From NCBI GenBank assembly GCA_905178155.1, contig CAJINV010000006.1, forward strand, positions 3,906,130 through 3,970,129: a DNA stretch of 64,000 nt, read 5' to 3'. Shown here piece after piece: positions 1 through 11,396 of the stretch; position 1 is the stretch's first letter; each line of letters starts with the position of its first letter. The stretch is from Amoebophrya sp. A120 (Eukaryota > Sar > Dinophyceae > Syndiniales > Amoebophryaceae). A model generated the notes under the pieces. The model searched no databases and was not told where the DNA came from. It saw only the letters and a list, made by a program, of their open reading frames with translations. A program made the translations under genes and the position numbers.

Positions 1-2238
1 GGCTTTAATGCCATTGCTACGCCAGAGCATTTTAATAATATTAAAATGAATTCTTGCAGCGCGCTGCAAACCACCCGGCCAAATAGCGCAATGCGTGCTT
101 GATGTTCGTGGCTGGAGGTGGCGATGCATCATGTTTACTAATGTTTCTGTTTGTGCTTATGTTCACGAAACATCAAAGCCCACAGGTATTGAAACTCAAA
201 ATACCGGCCGTCTCTTCACGCCAGTTCTGATAGGTTTTGCGAAAGGATGGGCGCGCTTCTACTTGCGTCGAAAATCAACGACACGGCGAGCACCTGTGAT
301 TCCAGTTGTCGTTCCTTGCGCTTTGGATTCATTCATCGCACCTAATTCAGGAATGCAGTGAAACTTCTAAGACGATTAAATCAAAGCGAGCGCTTAAAAG
401 TCTGAAAGCACGACGCAAGAGAAGTAGAGAGCCCCTTGCGAAGTCATATACTTATCGCAACGCAAAATCAAAGCTGAAGGCTGAGTAGATCACTGCAGCC
501 GGAGCGAACTGCGTGGATTTGTGATGCGATTCCTGTATTTTTGGATTAAAGCGAGGAAAAAGGAGGCGGAAGTAGACAGTAGCTGAAATGGGCGCGGCGC
601 GTTAGTGGATACTTGTACTTCTGCCCTCGGGGCCCTATACAGCTTAAGGCAGGAGCACCCACGACCTAGGGGCGCTGAGCCCTGCAACCGCATATTAGCA
701 GGTGCTTCTCTAGCTGGCAGCAGGTCGATCCGTCAACGCCGCCCGAAATCTATCATAATTTAAAAAGAAGTCCAATACCTCAGGTTTCGCGAGAGCGGTG
801 GCGCTGCGAAGGTTGCGCTGCGTCTCTTCCGAACGAGTGCGCTATAATTTTTGGTTTCTTCTGAAGATTGCTCCTGGGAGCAAAAACGAAAAAAAAATCC
901 TGCTCGCAAGGTGAAGGTTGCTGTTTTGGGATCATAAGAATATTTGCATCACTTCAACATAATATCCACACTATCCACACTTCTGCTACAGGCAGGTGTC
1001 TATCTACAACTTGTATTGGCTTTCATAATGTGTGTGACCACATACAGCCCCGTAAGTACGCAACGAGTACGGATCTTCGCACGAACCGCTTCCACCGCTT
1101 CTCCTTGTTGATATACTAGAACGATACACGATCGCGACCACGAGGGAGTCTACAACGTCAACGTTTTTCCACGAAGAGCGCGGCTCTGAATTTATCCTAC
1201 TGCACGACGTGGGCCACCCACGAGTTTCAATCAGAACGAAGCGATGCGATATACATATACTTCTCATCGTACACGATTATTAATTCGGCCTTGCGTTCGC
1301 ACGATGTTGCCGATGGCGCATTTGGCAGTAAAAGATATCATCTACGGTCGGTGCTTTCTGTTCTTTTTTTTTTTCTACAATGTCCATCTCCTTGAATTAC
1401 AACCTTCTCTGTGAAGATGATCCAAGTTATGGCACTAGTACCGTAGAACTTTGAAAGCAACGAGTTCGCTCCTCAGACAGAACGAGGTCAACAAAATCAA
1501 AATTCTAAAAATCGAGACGTGGAACAAGAGCAAGGTAGTTGTCGGACGAGGAAAATCATGAAGGAAAGAGCAACAACTCCACAGAACGATTATAATGTAC
1601 GTTTGGTACCTGGGCATGAGCATGACTGAGCAGGCACGACGGACATAAAAGGAAAACGAAACGACAACGACTTGAACGACAGGACGATTACCTACGATCT
1701 ACAGAGCGCCAACAAGCAACCTGCATATAATCTGCGAACTTCGACGGATAGTGAAAAAACCAAAAAAAAACGCTGTGCGAGCGACGAGGAAAATATGGCT
1801 ACAACATCGTGGCCTCTTCCTACCAGAAGTTATGCTTCTGGAGATGAAGCACTCATCGGTCGTTTACAAGAACTTCGTCCGCTATAATGTTGAGTTTCTG
1901 ATTTCAGAGTCGGCGTTCGCGTTATGGGTCGTGTTCCAATGTGAAGAAAGCATCTCCTTTCATAGTTTTGTCTTCTTGGGCAATTGTAGTTGCGGCGCTT
2001 GTTGCACATGGTGAAGTCGGATAACTTTTGTTCAAGAACATCTTCTCGTTCATCCGGAGTACTGCTCTGTTGAAAAAGTCTCAAAGTGTTTCAAAAGTGT
2101 AGGACACCAACAAGAACCCGCAACAAGAACATCAGCTACACGTACTAGACTAAGCTGTACTCATCCACGACCAGACGTGGCGTCAGCACACGTCGCTAGT
2201 AATACAACGCGAGAAATAGAATCCACCCACCTTGCTCG
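1..2238. other. Intergenic, no gene recognised
   Basis: I see no introner, no recognisable exon and no RNA gene here. The reading frames present are short, on both strands, and resemble nothing I know. This is downstream of the prolyl isomerase gene and would hold its 3' untranslated region. Confidence 0.4.
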
Positions 2239-4615
2239 TCACAAGTCTTTCCCCTGCGCGCATGAACTGCAAAAGTATCGTACTCGTAAAAATGCATTAC
2301 AAATTTCCTCCGCATGAGAAATAAAATTTGTAATGCTGATTTACCTTAACACAGGGATTTGTAATGCATGATTGCAATACGAGTACGATACTTTTGCACA
2401 GGATAGCGCGACTTTGGTTGCAAAGCTCCGCTTCTCGATCCAGATCAGGTGGTACCCAAAGTGTATGCAAGAAAAAAACTATGTGAGTGTAAGTCTGTCA
2501 TGCAGAAATTGCAAAAAACTGTTACACGTGTCATGCTGGACGTGCGTCGTAAGCTACTTTCATACGTTTTCCACGTGCTAGCTGCGCATCACAGATATTT
2601 TTCCCTGTAATTATACAAAACAAATTTGTGATGCTGCTCTTCCTGTTCCTACACCTACAAAGTTACACTTACACAGTTTTTTCCTCGATAAACTGGGTCT
2701 GCACGGACAGTATCAAATGTAAATAAAAGTATGTGTTTGGGTGTGGATGATGCAAAAGAACTTGAAGGACAGTAAAGATCTGTGATGCGTCGAAAGGAAC
2801 AATGGCGAGATGTCTTCCACCAATCATGCTACACACAAGTGAATTTTTCCTAAGAAGCCGACGAAAAGTTGTCATGGTCATGCTGCTGTGCCGCACAGTA
2901 AGAAGAGGCTCAGACATGCCTCAAGGACATCAAATTGTCTGCATCTTTGTGGTTCCAGACCAAAACGACATATTTTTCACCCTGCCTAGGCCCGTGCACC
3001 GTGTGCAACGGCTTTTCCGGATCGAAAATCACGCGGTCAAAGGCGGGTACCATCTATGCCTTGCAAAAGTATCCTCGCACTCGTTGTATTGCAGTCATGT
3101 ATTACAAATCTTTTTCTTAAAGGTAAATCCGCATTACAAATTTTGTTTCTCATGCTGAGGATGAAATTTGTAATACATTTATACGAGTACGATACTTTTG
3201 CACTGCATACCATTTGGCCATAGGCAAAATTCCCGAGCGATCCGCCCTGCTTGCCGCTGGGGCAGGAAACGTATGAAGTGGTTGATGAAGAATTTTGAAT
3301 TTTTCTTGGTCGAGAACAACATGCAGATCAACAACATTCTGCTACTTAGAACTGAAACAAGAGAACTCTCTTTCTGTAGAGCAGTCAAATGCATGACATT
3401 GACCAGCACGAGTACAATAAGCTCTACAAGCTGCTGCTTGTCTACTACACGACCAAAAACGACGACGAAAAATTCATATTGCATCACTCTCATCATGGAT
3501 ATAGAGTGCTTCCTGGCCAATTCCTCGAATCTTTCCAAGCGGTTGTCGATTTCGCTCTTTAGCTCCTGGGCTTTCGATTCCTGTGGATGTTGTTCCGTTT
3601 CATATTCATCTTCAGATTCATGCAAGACAGATCTGTCGTCTGTTTCATCGCACAACATTCGTTTTCCTTTTCGTATTGACATTTATTAAGCATATACAAA
3701 CCTGAGCAGCTGCTAAAATTGTTGCACGAAGACAAACTACTGTTGACCTCTGAAACGAGAATGTGACGGGCTGTGGCGCGATGTATCGGTTATGGAAGGC
3801 GGAAAAAGTGAATTTTCATTTTCTAGCAGTAGTTGCAGATACGAAGTCAAGGCATTCCTCAAGCGGGTGTCCTTCATGCTTTGTTCGACGTCCTTTGTTC
3901 ATCAGCTTCACCTGATTTTATTTCGTACCAATCTTTATCTCGTGGAAAGAAGTAATGATAGTTTTCAGCACTGTGCACCATCCTCCTGTCGTGCCCTCGT
4001 ATCTACTGCTCTACATCATTGTCATTCATTCTTTCCACTTTCCATACTGGCGACAGCAGACCGATTTTGACCAGCGGCGTGCGAATGAATTCCGGAATGC
4101 CGCAGACCATGATCAGCAGGCCGTATCCTGTGCAAAAATATCGCACTCGTACTAATTGCAAATATGCATGACAAATCCAACTTTCTACCTGAAATAGCAT
4201 GACAAATTGCATTTTTGTTCTTGGGAAAATTTGTAATGCAATCCACACTAGTACGATAGTTTTGCAATGCATAGGCCGATGCAGAAGACAATTTGTATCC
4301 ACCAGGCGCCAGCCTTGCTTTCCGGCGCATCCTGGTCGATATGCCTTGCAAACATGTCCTCTGGGTCCTCTAGAGTTCGTGATGCATGGGCATCAAATAG
4401 ACATCATCTATACGTACCTGTCATGCAAAAACGCAGTTTGCGTTTACCGCATGGCTGCGTACTTATTGCAGTGCCCCCATGGAAGCCCACTCCCGTAATT
4501 CAAATTGAAACAAAGAACGCTTCGTAGCATGACAACTTTCCAGTCCCAGATGACACGTTTGCAGTTTATAGACGATGACCTGCCTGGCGCCGGACTTCGG
4601 AACAGCGGCCGGCAT
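2239..4615 (-). CDS. Membrane-anchored parvulin-type peptidyl-prolyl cis-trans isomerase
   Basis: Predicted to catalyse cis-trans isomerisation of prolyl bonds. Exons (minus order): 4615-4571, 4338-4274, 4123 to about 4020, about 3790-3748, 3580-3503, 3264-3210, 3054-2991, 2704-2691, 2463-2406, 2261-2239. The start is the ATG at 4615. A hydrophobic stretch (WWIQIVFCIGLLIMVCGI) follows about 25 residues in and gives a single N-terminal membrane anchor. The parvulin domain is clear after splicing: ARHILVSEESKAQELK at the N-terminal strand and helix, CPSGKQGGSLGNFAYGQMVP in the middle, and FGYHLIWIEKRS at the C-terminal strand. The stop is TGA at 2239-2241. One junction, between the anchor exon and ARHILV (about 4020 to 3790), is unresolved; it may be an ordinary intron or hide another exon. 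Intron 3581-3747 is a canonical GT-AG intron and the others are introners. Family is secure; location in the cell is inferred from the anchor. Confidence 0.85.
2262..2405. mobile_element. Introner, family A
   Basis: Flanking repeat GCGC. Last intron of the isomerase gene; excision gives TKVAQGKDL and stop. Confidence 0.88.
2464..2690. mobile_element. Introner, family D
   Basis: Flanking sequences CAGTTT and CACTTT; excision joins QT(Q/H)F to GYHL of the parvulin C-terminal strand. Confidence 0.85.
2705..2990. mobile_element. Introner, family B-like, decayed
   Basis: Joins VHGP to VQTQ. The ends resemble B (AGTATGTGTTTGGGTGTGG against CCAGACCAAAACGACATA) but carry many changes. Confidence 0.6.
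3055..3209. mobile_element. Introner, family A
   Basis: Flanking repeat ATGGTA; excision joins YGQM to VPAF. Confidence 0.9.
3265..3502. mobile_element. Introner, minor family K
   Basis: Joins RKHS to CPSG. The ends share an inverted GAATTTTTC block and a TATNNATG-like tip but are diverged. Only one copy seen in this window. Confidence 0.5.
3581..3747 (-). other. Canonical GT-AG intron
   Basis: Donor GAG|GTCAAC and acceptor CCACAG|GAATCG join HILVSE to ESKAQE, exactly as the parvulin fold requires. It has no TIRs and no introner 9-mer, so it is a different intron class from its neighbours. Confidence 0.75.
4124..4273. mobile_element. Introner, family A
   Basis: Sits inside the codons for the membrane segment; flanking repeat CGGCCT. 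Excision gives FCIG-LLIM. Confidence 0.85.
4339..4570. mobile_element. Introner, family B (diverged)
   Basis: Joins RQVI to DQDA in the isomerase; flanking repeat ATCG. TIRs are worn compared with other B copies. Confidence 0.7.
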
Positions 4616-5972
4616 CCTTTTGCTTCTCTTGCTCGGCTGAAGATGACTGTCGTGTAGCAAATAAGTGAAGAAGGAATGCACTTCACGACGCGGACAAGAT
4701 GAAAATGGTAGATACTCCCTGGACCTGAAAATGTCGTGGCTGATGTTTACTGTCGGACTGGTTGTTCCTGTAGTTCTTCATCTTCTACGTTGTACTAGGC
4801 GAAATGGTTGTAAAAAAACACCTTCCAGCACATCCGGAAAGAGAAAGACAAAGACAACAAAACAACTGATATTCATGAGAATGCAAAGTAGTAGCAGTAC
4901 TGCCTACTAGAGCTGCTACAACTGTAGAAATGATCTGGAGCAGGGGAACCAACGAGAAAACCGTGGGAAAAAAGCTTCTGATAATAGTAGACATGCAGTC
5001 GTGGTTAAACAAGCTCGCAACTCGTCTTTAGCATCTACTTGTACGGCGAACACGTTTATTTCTTGATTTCCCTTCGTAACAAAATCCTTCGTTCGTCTTC
5101 ATTGAAGACGAACGAAGGACGCTTTTCATCAAGCTGAACTTGCTCGGTCGTTTTCGTTTTTTTTCTATATCATATATCAGCATGAAGTTGAAGAACATTC
5201 TACAGCCCGAGCATAGAAGTGAAAAATTTTCTCAGCATCTACATCACTAGAACTACGCAGCGCGACAGCAACACTATTTGCTTTCGCGTGTTGTGGTTCT
5301 CGTTGTGGTCATCTGCGCCCTTGATGGTCGCCGTTGTTCATCTCGTATAAGAGGAGCCAGTACTTTCTCTTCCACATGGATCTGAGTACTTATTCCATAT
5401 TTTTGATGCTTCGATTTTTCTCACTTGTCGACCTGCTCCGGGGATCTAATTAGTAGAAAAACTGGCGTTAAAAATACTCGAATTGGATGCGTCATGATCT
5501 CGCAGCTGACCACCAGCTCCTGCTGCATTTTAATTTACTTGATGAAAAGCGTGCTCAGACAGAATCAGTTCTAGTTCTACAGCGTTGATATTTTACTTCT
5601 CCACCTTCGGTCAAATCCTACATGATAATCTGCAATCGATCCTCTTCCTTCTTCCTTGATGCGTTGCAAACATATCCCGCACTGCTTGTGCACAAAAAAA
5701 ACTGCGGTAAACATCTTCACAAACAAAAAATCTGAAAGTGCACGTGGCCACACACCAACCCCTTTTCAAAGAAAATTCGGCCTACGAAAGCCTGAATTAG
5801 AATTTTTCCCGGTACTTATGTATACTATAGGCGAACAAGGTATCAGGCGGCACCATCAACCTGTTTTGTTCGTCGTCGTCCCCCTTCTCAAGTTGTCTAT
5901 AATAGAAGTCCACGCGGCGCTCCTTGATGTGCGTAGGTACTTCTGTAGTCCCAATTCAGCTCGAATAGAGAA
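4616..5972. other. Intergenic between isomerase and next gene
   Basis: No exon or introner seen. It contains a long perfect palindrome at 5085-5119, listed separately. Confidence 0.4.
5085..5119. repeat. Perfect 17-bp inverted repeat
   Basis: Two 17-base arms (TCCTTCGTTCGTCTTCA and its complement) separated by a single T. It is intergenic, upstream of the isomerase start. No function is evident. Confidence 0.8.
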
Positions 5973-7127
5973 TTAACGTGGCGGACGGTTCTCCTGGTCA
6001 CTCCCGTCGGAGTCGTCAAAAAGTCCCGCTCGCCGGACTACCTCATGGGGACCTTGCAAAAACAGAGCTCCGGCGCCGTCGTCATCGTGTCTCATCCGTT
6101 CGGCGGCATCTTCAAACTCAGGCTGCAACTCTCGAATGATATCCGGGCCGAAATTGCCGACTCGTCGTTGGCCGGCACGACCACGAATTCGCCGCGGCGC
6201 ATCGGGGACGGCAAGATCCCTCCGTTCCCTTGGCGGCGGTGTCACCTGCCGCGGCGGGGAACCAGCCTGCCGCTGCGCGTTTTCGAAGTTGCGAAGCGCG
6301 TTCTGCGCCGGCCGGTGGAGATCCGGGCTTGGGGATCTTGGAAGATCTTGGTAGGCACGGAAAGGAAGCGCCCCCACACCCGCCGCCGGAGGAGCAGCTG
6401 CTTGTGCTTGATGTTCTCCGACATTAATTCTGGCAAAATCTTCGAAGCCCAATAAACCTCTGGTCGTGCGCCGTTCTCGCTGCGGTGCGGCGGGAGGGGA
6501 ATTTGGTACCGGAGATCGGGATCTCCTAATCCTTATCCTGTGCAAAAGTATCGCACTCGTATTGGAAAAGTCACGCATTACAAATCTTTGTCTTAAGGTA
6601 AATCCGCATTACAAAATTTATTTCTCATGCTGAGGAAATTTGTAATGCATTTATACGAGTACGATACTTTTGCACTGCATACTCCCACCCAGCTGTGCTG
6701 GTCCCGGTGGGGGCGAGGCCGGAGGACCAGCTCGACGCCCAACGGGGGGAGAAGGGGTCCTCAATGTTGGGCGCGGGTCCGGGTTGATCCCTTCGCGGCG
6801 CTGCAGCCCTTGGGGCAGAGGCCCAACAGGTGGAAGTAGGTGACCGGGCCCCCCGCGATGAAGGAAACCAATTTGCTCTGGCTGCTGGTGTAGTGCTCCG
6901 GTGTATGTCGTAGCGGCGGCACTCCCGGCAGATGCAGAGCTTCGGCCCGTGGAAGTGGATGGCGCTAGTGCTACGTCATAAACATTATTCATCCCGGGGG
7001 ACGAAGAGGAGGAGCTGCTGCTGCCGGCTCCCAGCGACAAACCCGACACCAGCAGCGGGAAGGAAGCGAGATAGAAGTAGACCACCACGGCGGTGGTCGT
7101 TCTTGGGGTCCAGAACAACTGCAGCAT
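5973..7127 (-). CDS. Proline/arginine-rich protein with N-terminal hydrophobic segment, unknown family
   Basis: Exons 7127-6682 and 6533-5973, about 330 residues. The start is the first ATG in frame, at 7127; the frame is open further upstream but without ATG. Residues 11-30 are hydrophobic (AVVVYFYLASFPLLVSGLS), so the protein is likely secreted or anchored by this segment. A polyserine run follows, and the rest is low in complexity: proline-, glycine- and arginine-rich in the middle, acidic near the end (LFDDSDGSDQENRPPR, then stop). One introner interrupts it and its removal keeps the frame. I recognise no domain. A secreted low-complexity protein would fit a parasite, but that is speculation. 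Confidence 0.6.
6534..6681. mobile_element. Introner, family A
   Basis: Near-perfect family A TIRs at both ends; flanks GGGAG and AGGAG. Excision joins QLGG to RSRSP. Confidence 0.9.
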
Positions 7128-8200
7128 TCTGAATACGTTCTTTGCCTGTAGTAGAGGGCTGATTGAAAACAACGTCGAGTTCTTGACGGGAAAGAAAAGA
7201 AACTACTTTTTAAAAGAGGAGATGTGGAGCTACTTGGTATTCTTTCGAGATCGTTTTTTAGTTGTGAGATAAACTTGAAAAAATTCTACGGAAATATATA
7301 GAAGTTCACTGCTATTTTTATGCAGCAGAGAACTAGTATAACTCAGCTGGAAATAATGGAAATGAGGCGCGATGGAAAGTAGAGCTCGCAACTACCGATA
7401 TTATCAAGGAATGATAGATCGATAATATGGCGAAACAAATTCCACATGTTTTGTCACCCATTCTGATCTTTGACCTTGAGAAGTTTCGATGATCTTCAAC
7501 TGCTGGCGCCACGGGCCAACAGAATGACAATACTAGACGTCGTGGAAATATAACAAAATCTGAATTATCGGATCATCGACATCATTCGGAATTTTTCTCA
7601 CGACTCTCAGTTCTCTTGGCACTTTGTTGAACATCACAGATCTTATTTTTGTCCCCTTCGAGTGATCCTGATCTGTCTTTGAAGAAAATTTCTTTGCAGT
7701 CCAGCAGATCTACTTTTACCAGCACCAGCAGTAGATCCGGATCGCGTAGAACCCAAACCAAACAACAGCCCTCATACATGCTGGAGTTCTTGCTGCTCCG
7801 GACAACAACTCCCTGTGTAGAAGTATACATACTTTATTATAGACTTACTACTTATACTAACTTTCTCTATCTTCAAAAAGTCTTGGTTCCCAATTGCATC
7901 TATACTTAGAACGAAGGAGAGAATGTTTGTTGTTGTTCTTCCTGCTGCTCGTGCTGGTAAAAATTTTGTTCTGCGTTTTATTTCCTGGTTCGTTGTCGTG
8001 CCGTTGGACGTACTTAGTTACCACGGAGCAACTGAACTACTAGCAGTACTCGAGGGTCGTGAGGAGAACAGCAATAAAGTTCCGCCTCCTCTTGGTCTTC
8101 GATTTGATGCTAACGGGCTTTTTACACAGGAGGATCTTCATGCAAGAACGTACTTGTGACCTATACGTAGCTACGGTGTCGTCTGCTCTCCTTCTTCAAA
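7128..8200. other. Intergenic
   Basis: Between the end of ETFB and the start of the proline-rich protein gene. No exon, introner or RNA gene seen. Confidence 0.4.
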
Positions 8201-11200
8201 TCACCTTCGCCTCCTTCTATCCCACGAACAAACTATTTCACTGTGACGCTTTTGCAAGATCTGCATCACAAGTTGAAGTTTGTTAATACACATGACCGCA
8301 GAAAAGCTACCATGCGCGCTTCCCAAGGGATGAGATAAACACGCTTAAAAATTCGATGTTCTATGCAGGTGTAGCAAGACAAATACTTCTGTGTTGCATT
8401 CTATGCACCACAAGTTCACAGCGAAACAGTTTTTTCTTGCGATACGTTCTTCAGCTTATCCACTAGCTCGTCGACGTCTGCCACCTTCTATGAGAGTGCA
8501 CAACTTGTTCCCCTCCCACTCATTTGTATGGCATGAACAACAGCATCACAAGCAGCGCGCAGACTGTGTCTTTGGCATCACAAATCGTCTCCTGCGCAAG
8601 GATTCTAGTGCTGTTTGAGGTCGTCGTCGTCCCAAAAGCAAGATTTCTTATGCATCGAGTGCTTAAAGGGAACAGCGAGATGTCATGTCGCGTACTTCTA
8701 CTTGGTATTATGCATTACAAATGAGGAAATCAAGTGGGGTTGTGCAGTCTCATACCTTCACCCCGGCCGCCCTCACCGGCGGGTCCTCGACGGATAAAAT
8801 CTTCATTTTCGGTGCCAAATCGACGCCGAACGACGCGGCCTCCACCTTCTCCAAAGGTTTCTTCTTCGCTTTCATCAGATTCGGCTATGCAATGCAAAAG
8901 CATCGTACTAGTATAAATTGCATTACAAATTGGCTTGGCATTACAAATTAAATTGGTAATGCGGATTTGCGTTAACAAAAAGATCTGTAGTGCTTAAATG
9001 CAATTAGTGCGAGTACGATACTTTCGCAGTGCATATCGGCAAGGTCGCGTACCGTGGATCGTTCAACCGCAAATCGGCCGTGATCACCGCCGGCAGGGAA
9101 AGCTTCATCGTTTGAATCCCCGCGTCGACTTCCCGCTCCGTGGTGAGAGCCTCCGCGGTATGACAGTGCACAATTCCCCGTCCCTCTCATTTGTCATGCA
9201 AAATCACAATTCCACGCGCTGCGCTGCTTTGAGGCACCGTTTGCTTGACAGATTCATCTCGAGGAAGCCTAAGCAGTGCTACGCTACGCGCATGATGAAC
9301 TTGTCATGCTAGTAAACAAAATGCGACACACTTTGCCCCCCCATTGTGCCATGGCCGCAGATGATGAACTTGTCATGCGCAGACTTCATTTGCGCTGGTG
9401 TTTCTATTGCTGCTCACGCAATACAAGCGAGGGGGAGGGAGAGTGGTGCACTCTCATAGGCGGTGCCGTCGATGGAGGAGGTGAAAGTGGACTGGGGCCA
9501 GTTGAGCAGCCCCGCGAGGATCTGTATGCTACGAAAAGAGTGCTACAGTTGCACATTTGTAGTGAATTCAGCAACACAAATTTCTCTGCATGAGAGAGAA
9601 ACCCTGCAATGCAGAAATCCTACGGGAAAATAAACAGCTCTGAAACGAGGCTCCTATGCATATCCGGCATGACAGAGCTTGTCTGCTTTGCTTGGCCTGC
9701 AACACAATGTGTAACTGTAACACTTTTTTCTTGCGATAATCTGCCCCACCTGGTTACTGTCCGAGTCGATGGACTGCTTACTATCAAAGGCAAAAGCGTC
9801 TGGGTCTGGAAGGTTGGAACTTGTGATGCTAACTTTCGACTCTAAAAAAATCTGCATTGCATGACCAGCAAGAGGAGTCTAGCTTTTGCTACGCGGGGAG
9901 AGCGTTTGCCATGCGGAGTAGGCATCAGGAAGGGTTCTAAAAGTCTGTGATGGTAGGGCATGCATCACAAACAATCCTGGGTCATGCAAAATACGCATGA
10001 CAAACCCGGCAACATCCCAGACCCAGACACTTTTGCATTTGATATTTACCGCACAAAACCAAATTCGGACTCTCCTTTTCTACCACTTTCTGCAACAGCT
10101 TCGCCGTCGTATGAAATACAAAACTATCGTACTCGTAGTATTGCGATACAAATTAGCTCAGCATGACAAATGGAATTTCTCTTGCTGATTTAGCTTGAAA
10201 ACGCAATTTGTCTTGCATGACTGCGATTAGTACGAGTACGACACTTTATTTGCAGAGGATACACCGCCAGAGGTTGCAATTCCTGGTCGGTTCGCATGTC
10301 GGTCGTCAGCAAAATCGCTCGGTCTGCACCCATCGCGAGACTCTGGCGCATATGGATTGCAAATATGTCTGGGTGTGGAAACTTGTAATGCTCAAAGTGA
10401 ATGATAGACGCGCCACAATACGCAGCTATGCATGACAAATTTTGTGGCTGCCATGTCTTTACGTATTCCGCATGGCAAACTGCCTTTTCGCATGACAGTT
10501 AAGAGGACTCTTTCGTGCCTACGCAACACAGATTCTCGAGTCATGCCAGACAAGCATGACAAACTTGCATTCTTTCAGACCCAGACATTTTTACATTTGA
10601 TAGCGCAGCACTTCCTGCGATTTCTCCGCCCCGATGGAAACCGCGATCAACTCTGTCAGCAGACCCTGTTATGGCAGCGTCAGGACCGAAATTGGCAAAA
10701 AGTTGAAAATGAAAAACAACAAAATGTGTAATGCACAAAATGCAATCTTCCTCCACACGAATCCTGTATTGCAGAGCAGGCTAGGAAGGACACTGGAAGC
10801 CTGTTTGAGGATAGACATAGGGGGGGCTGCTAAAGTAGCATGGCAAAAGATCCCTTTTTTCCCCAAACAGCTTGACAAACTAAACTCGGGTGATTATACC
10901 GAAATTTGTCAAGCGCCGCCCAGAAATTGGGCTTGCAACTGGTATCGAGGATTTTACGCATCACAAATTCATTTCAACTTTGTCGATTTCGACTCTGACG
11001 TTTCCATACCTTTTCCTTCATGCGGATACCTTCCTCGACCGCGATCTCGCAGAAGTGTTGTGAGGAAAAACATCCCCAACCCAATTAAATTTGATGTCAA
11101 CATGTCGAGCTGCATGCCCAGGATGTGTTTCATGCGCAGCAAGCCCGTGACGAGCTGCGAAGTTCACAAAACTACCACCTTCCTTTAGCGGAAATTATTC

Positions 11201-11396
11201 CATCTTGACAACAACGATGGGCTAGGGTTAGGGACGTTTCTACTCAGGGAGATACGAAGGGGTTCATGCTCATCTTCACATTCTTGATTTCGACCCCGGA
11301 CTTGTCTTTTGCGACGCGCACCTTGACCGCGTAATCAATGACGCGCTTGACACACACGAGTGCCTTGTTCTGGAGAAACGGAGACGGACGAAGCAT
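8201..11396 (-). CDS. ETFB: Electron transfer flavoprotein subunit beta
   Basis: ETF-beta pairs with ETF-alpha in the mitochondrial matrix and passes electrons from acyl-CoA and other dehydrogenases to ETF-ubiquinone oxidoreductase; beta binds AMP. Exons: 11396-11255, 11055-11009, 10669-10603, 10350-10262, 10109-10045, 9781-9739, 9524-9459, 9158-9035, 8885-8755, 8488-8445, 8217-8201. The spliced product is about 260 residues, the normal size. Family landmarks in order: [69 protein letters not shown], the ETF-beta signature region [26 protein letters not shown] and ILSVEDPP. It ends KLKKEAKVI. The start is the ATG at 11396, ten codons before the conserved block, so there is no long presequence, as usual for this subunit. 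Ten introners split 11 exons, two of which are under 45 bases. Confidence 0.96.
8218..8444. mobile_element. Introner, family C
   Basis: Flanks AGAAGG and AGAACG; leaves a last ETFB exon of only 17 bases. Confidence 0.85.
8489..8754. mobile_element. Introner, family G
   Basis: Flanking repeat GAAGGT; joins GVKV to ADVD. Confidence 0.88.
8886..9034. mobile_element. Introner, family A
   Basis: Flanking repeat GCCGA; joins ATLPN to LMKAK inside the most conserved part of ETF-beta. Confidence 0.92.
9159..9458. mobile_element. Introner, family G
   Basis: Flanking repeat ACCGC; joins DGTA to EALT. Confidence 0.88.
9525..9738. mobile_element. Introner, family C variant
   Basis: Flanking repeat CAGAT; joins VGQI to LAGL. 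The TIR inner part reads GTTACAGTTACAC instead of GTTTCACTGTGA, matching the copy at 26966-27191. Confidence 0.85.
9782..10044. mobile_element. Introner, family B
   Basis: Flanks GGTAA and AGTAA; joins LCGK to QSID. Confidence 0.9.
10110..10261. mobile_element. Introner, family A
   Basis: Joins QPLA to AKLL; flanking repeat around GGCG. Confidence 0.85.
10351..10602. mobile_element. Introner, family B
   Basis: Flanking repeat TGCGC; joins QEVL to RQSL. Confidence 0.9.
10670..11008. mobile_element. Introner, minor family J
   Basis: Imperfect TIR of about 40 bp (core CGTCAGGACCGAAATTGGCA). Joins MKEK to GLLT. Related copies lie at 12574-12894 and 17955-18273. Confidence 0.8.
11056..11254. 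mobile_element. Introner, family E-like
   Basis: Flanking repeat CTTC; joins MNPF to CEIA. The TIRs carry a GGGTTAGGGACG variant of the E end that looks telomeric by chance. Confidence 0.8.

Noticed and set aside
11216-11240. Telomere-like GGGTTAGGG
   Set aside because: A single occurrence inside an E-like introner TIR, not an array. The CCCTAGACCCTAAA near 59455 is likewise isolated.
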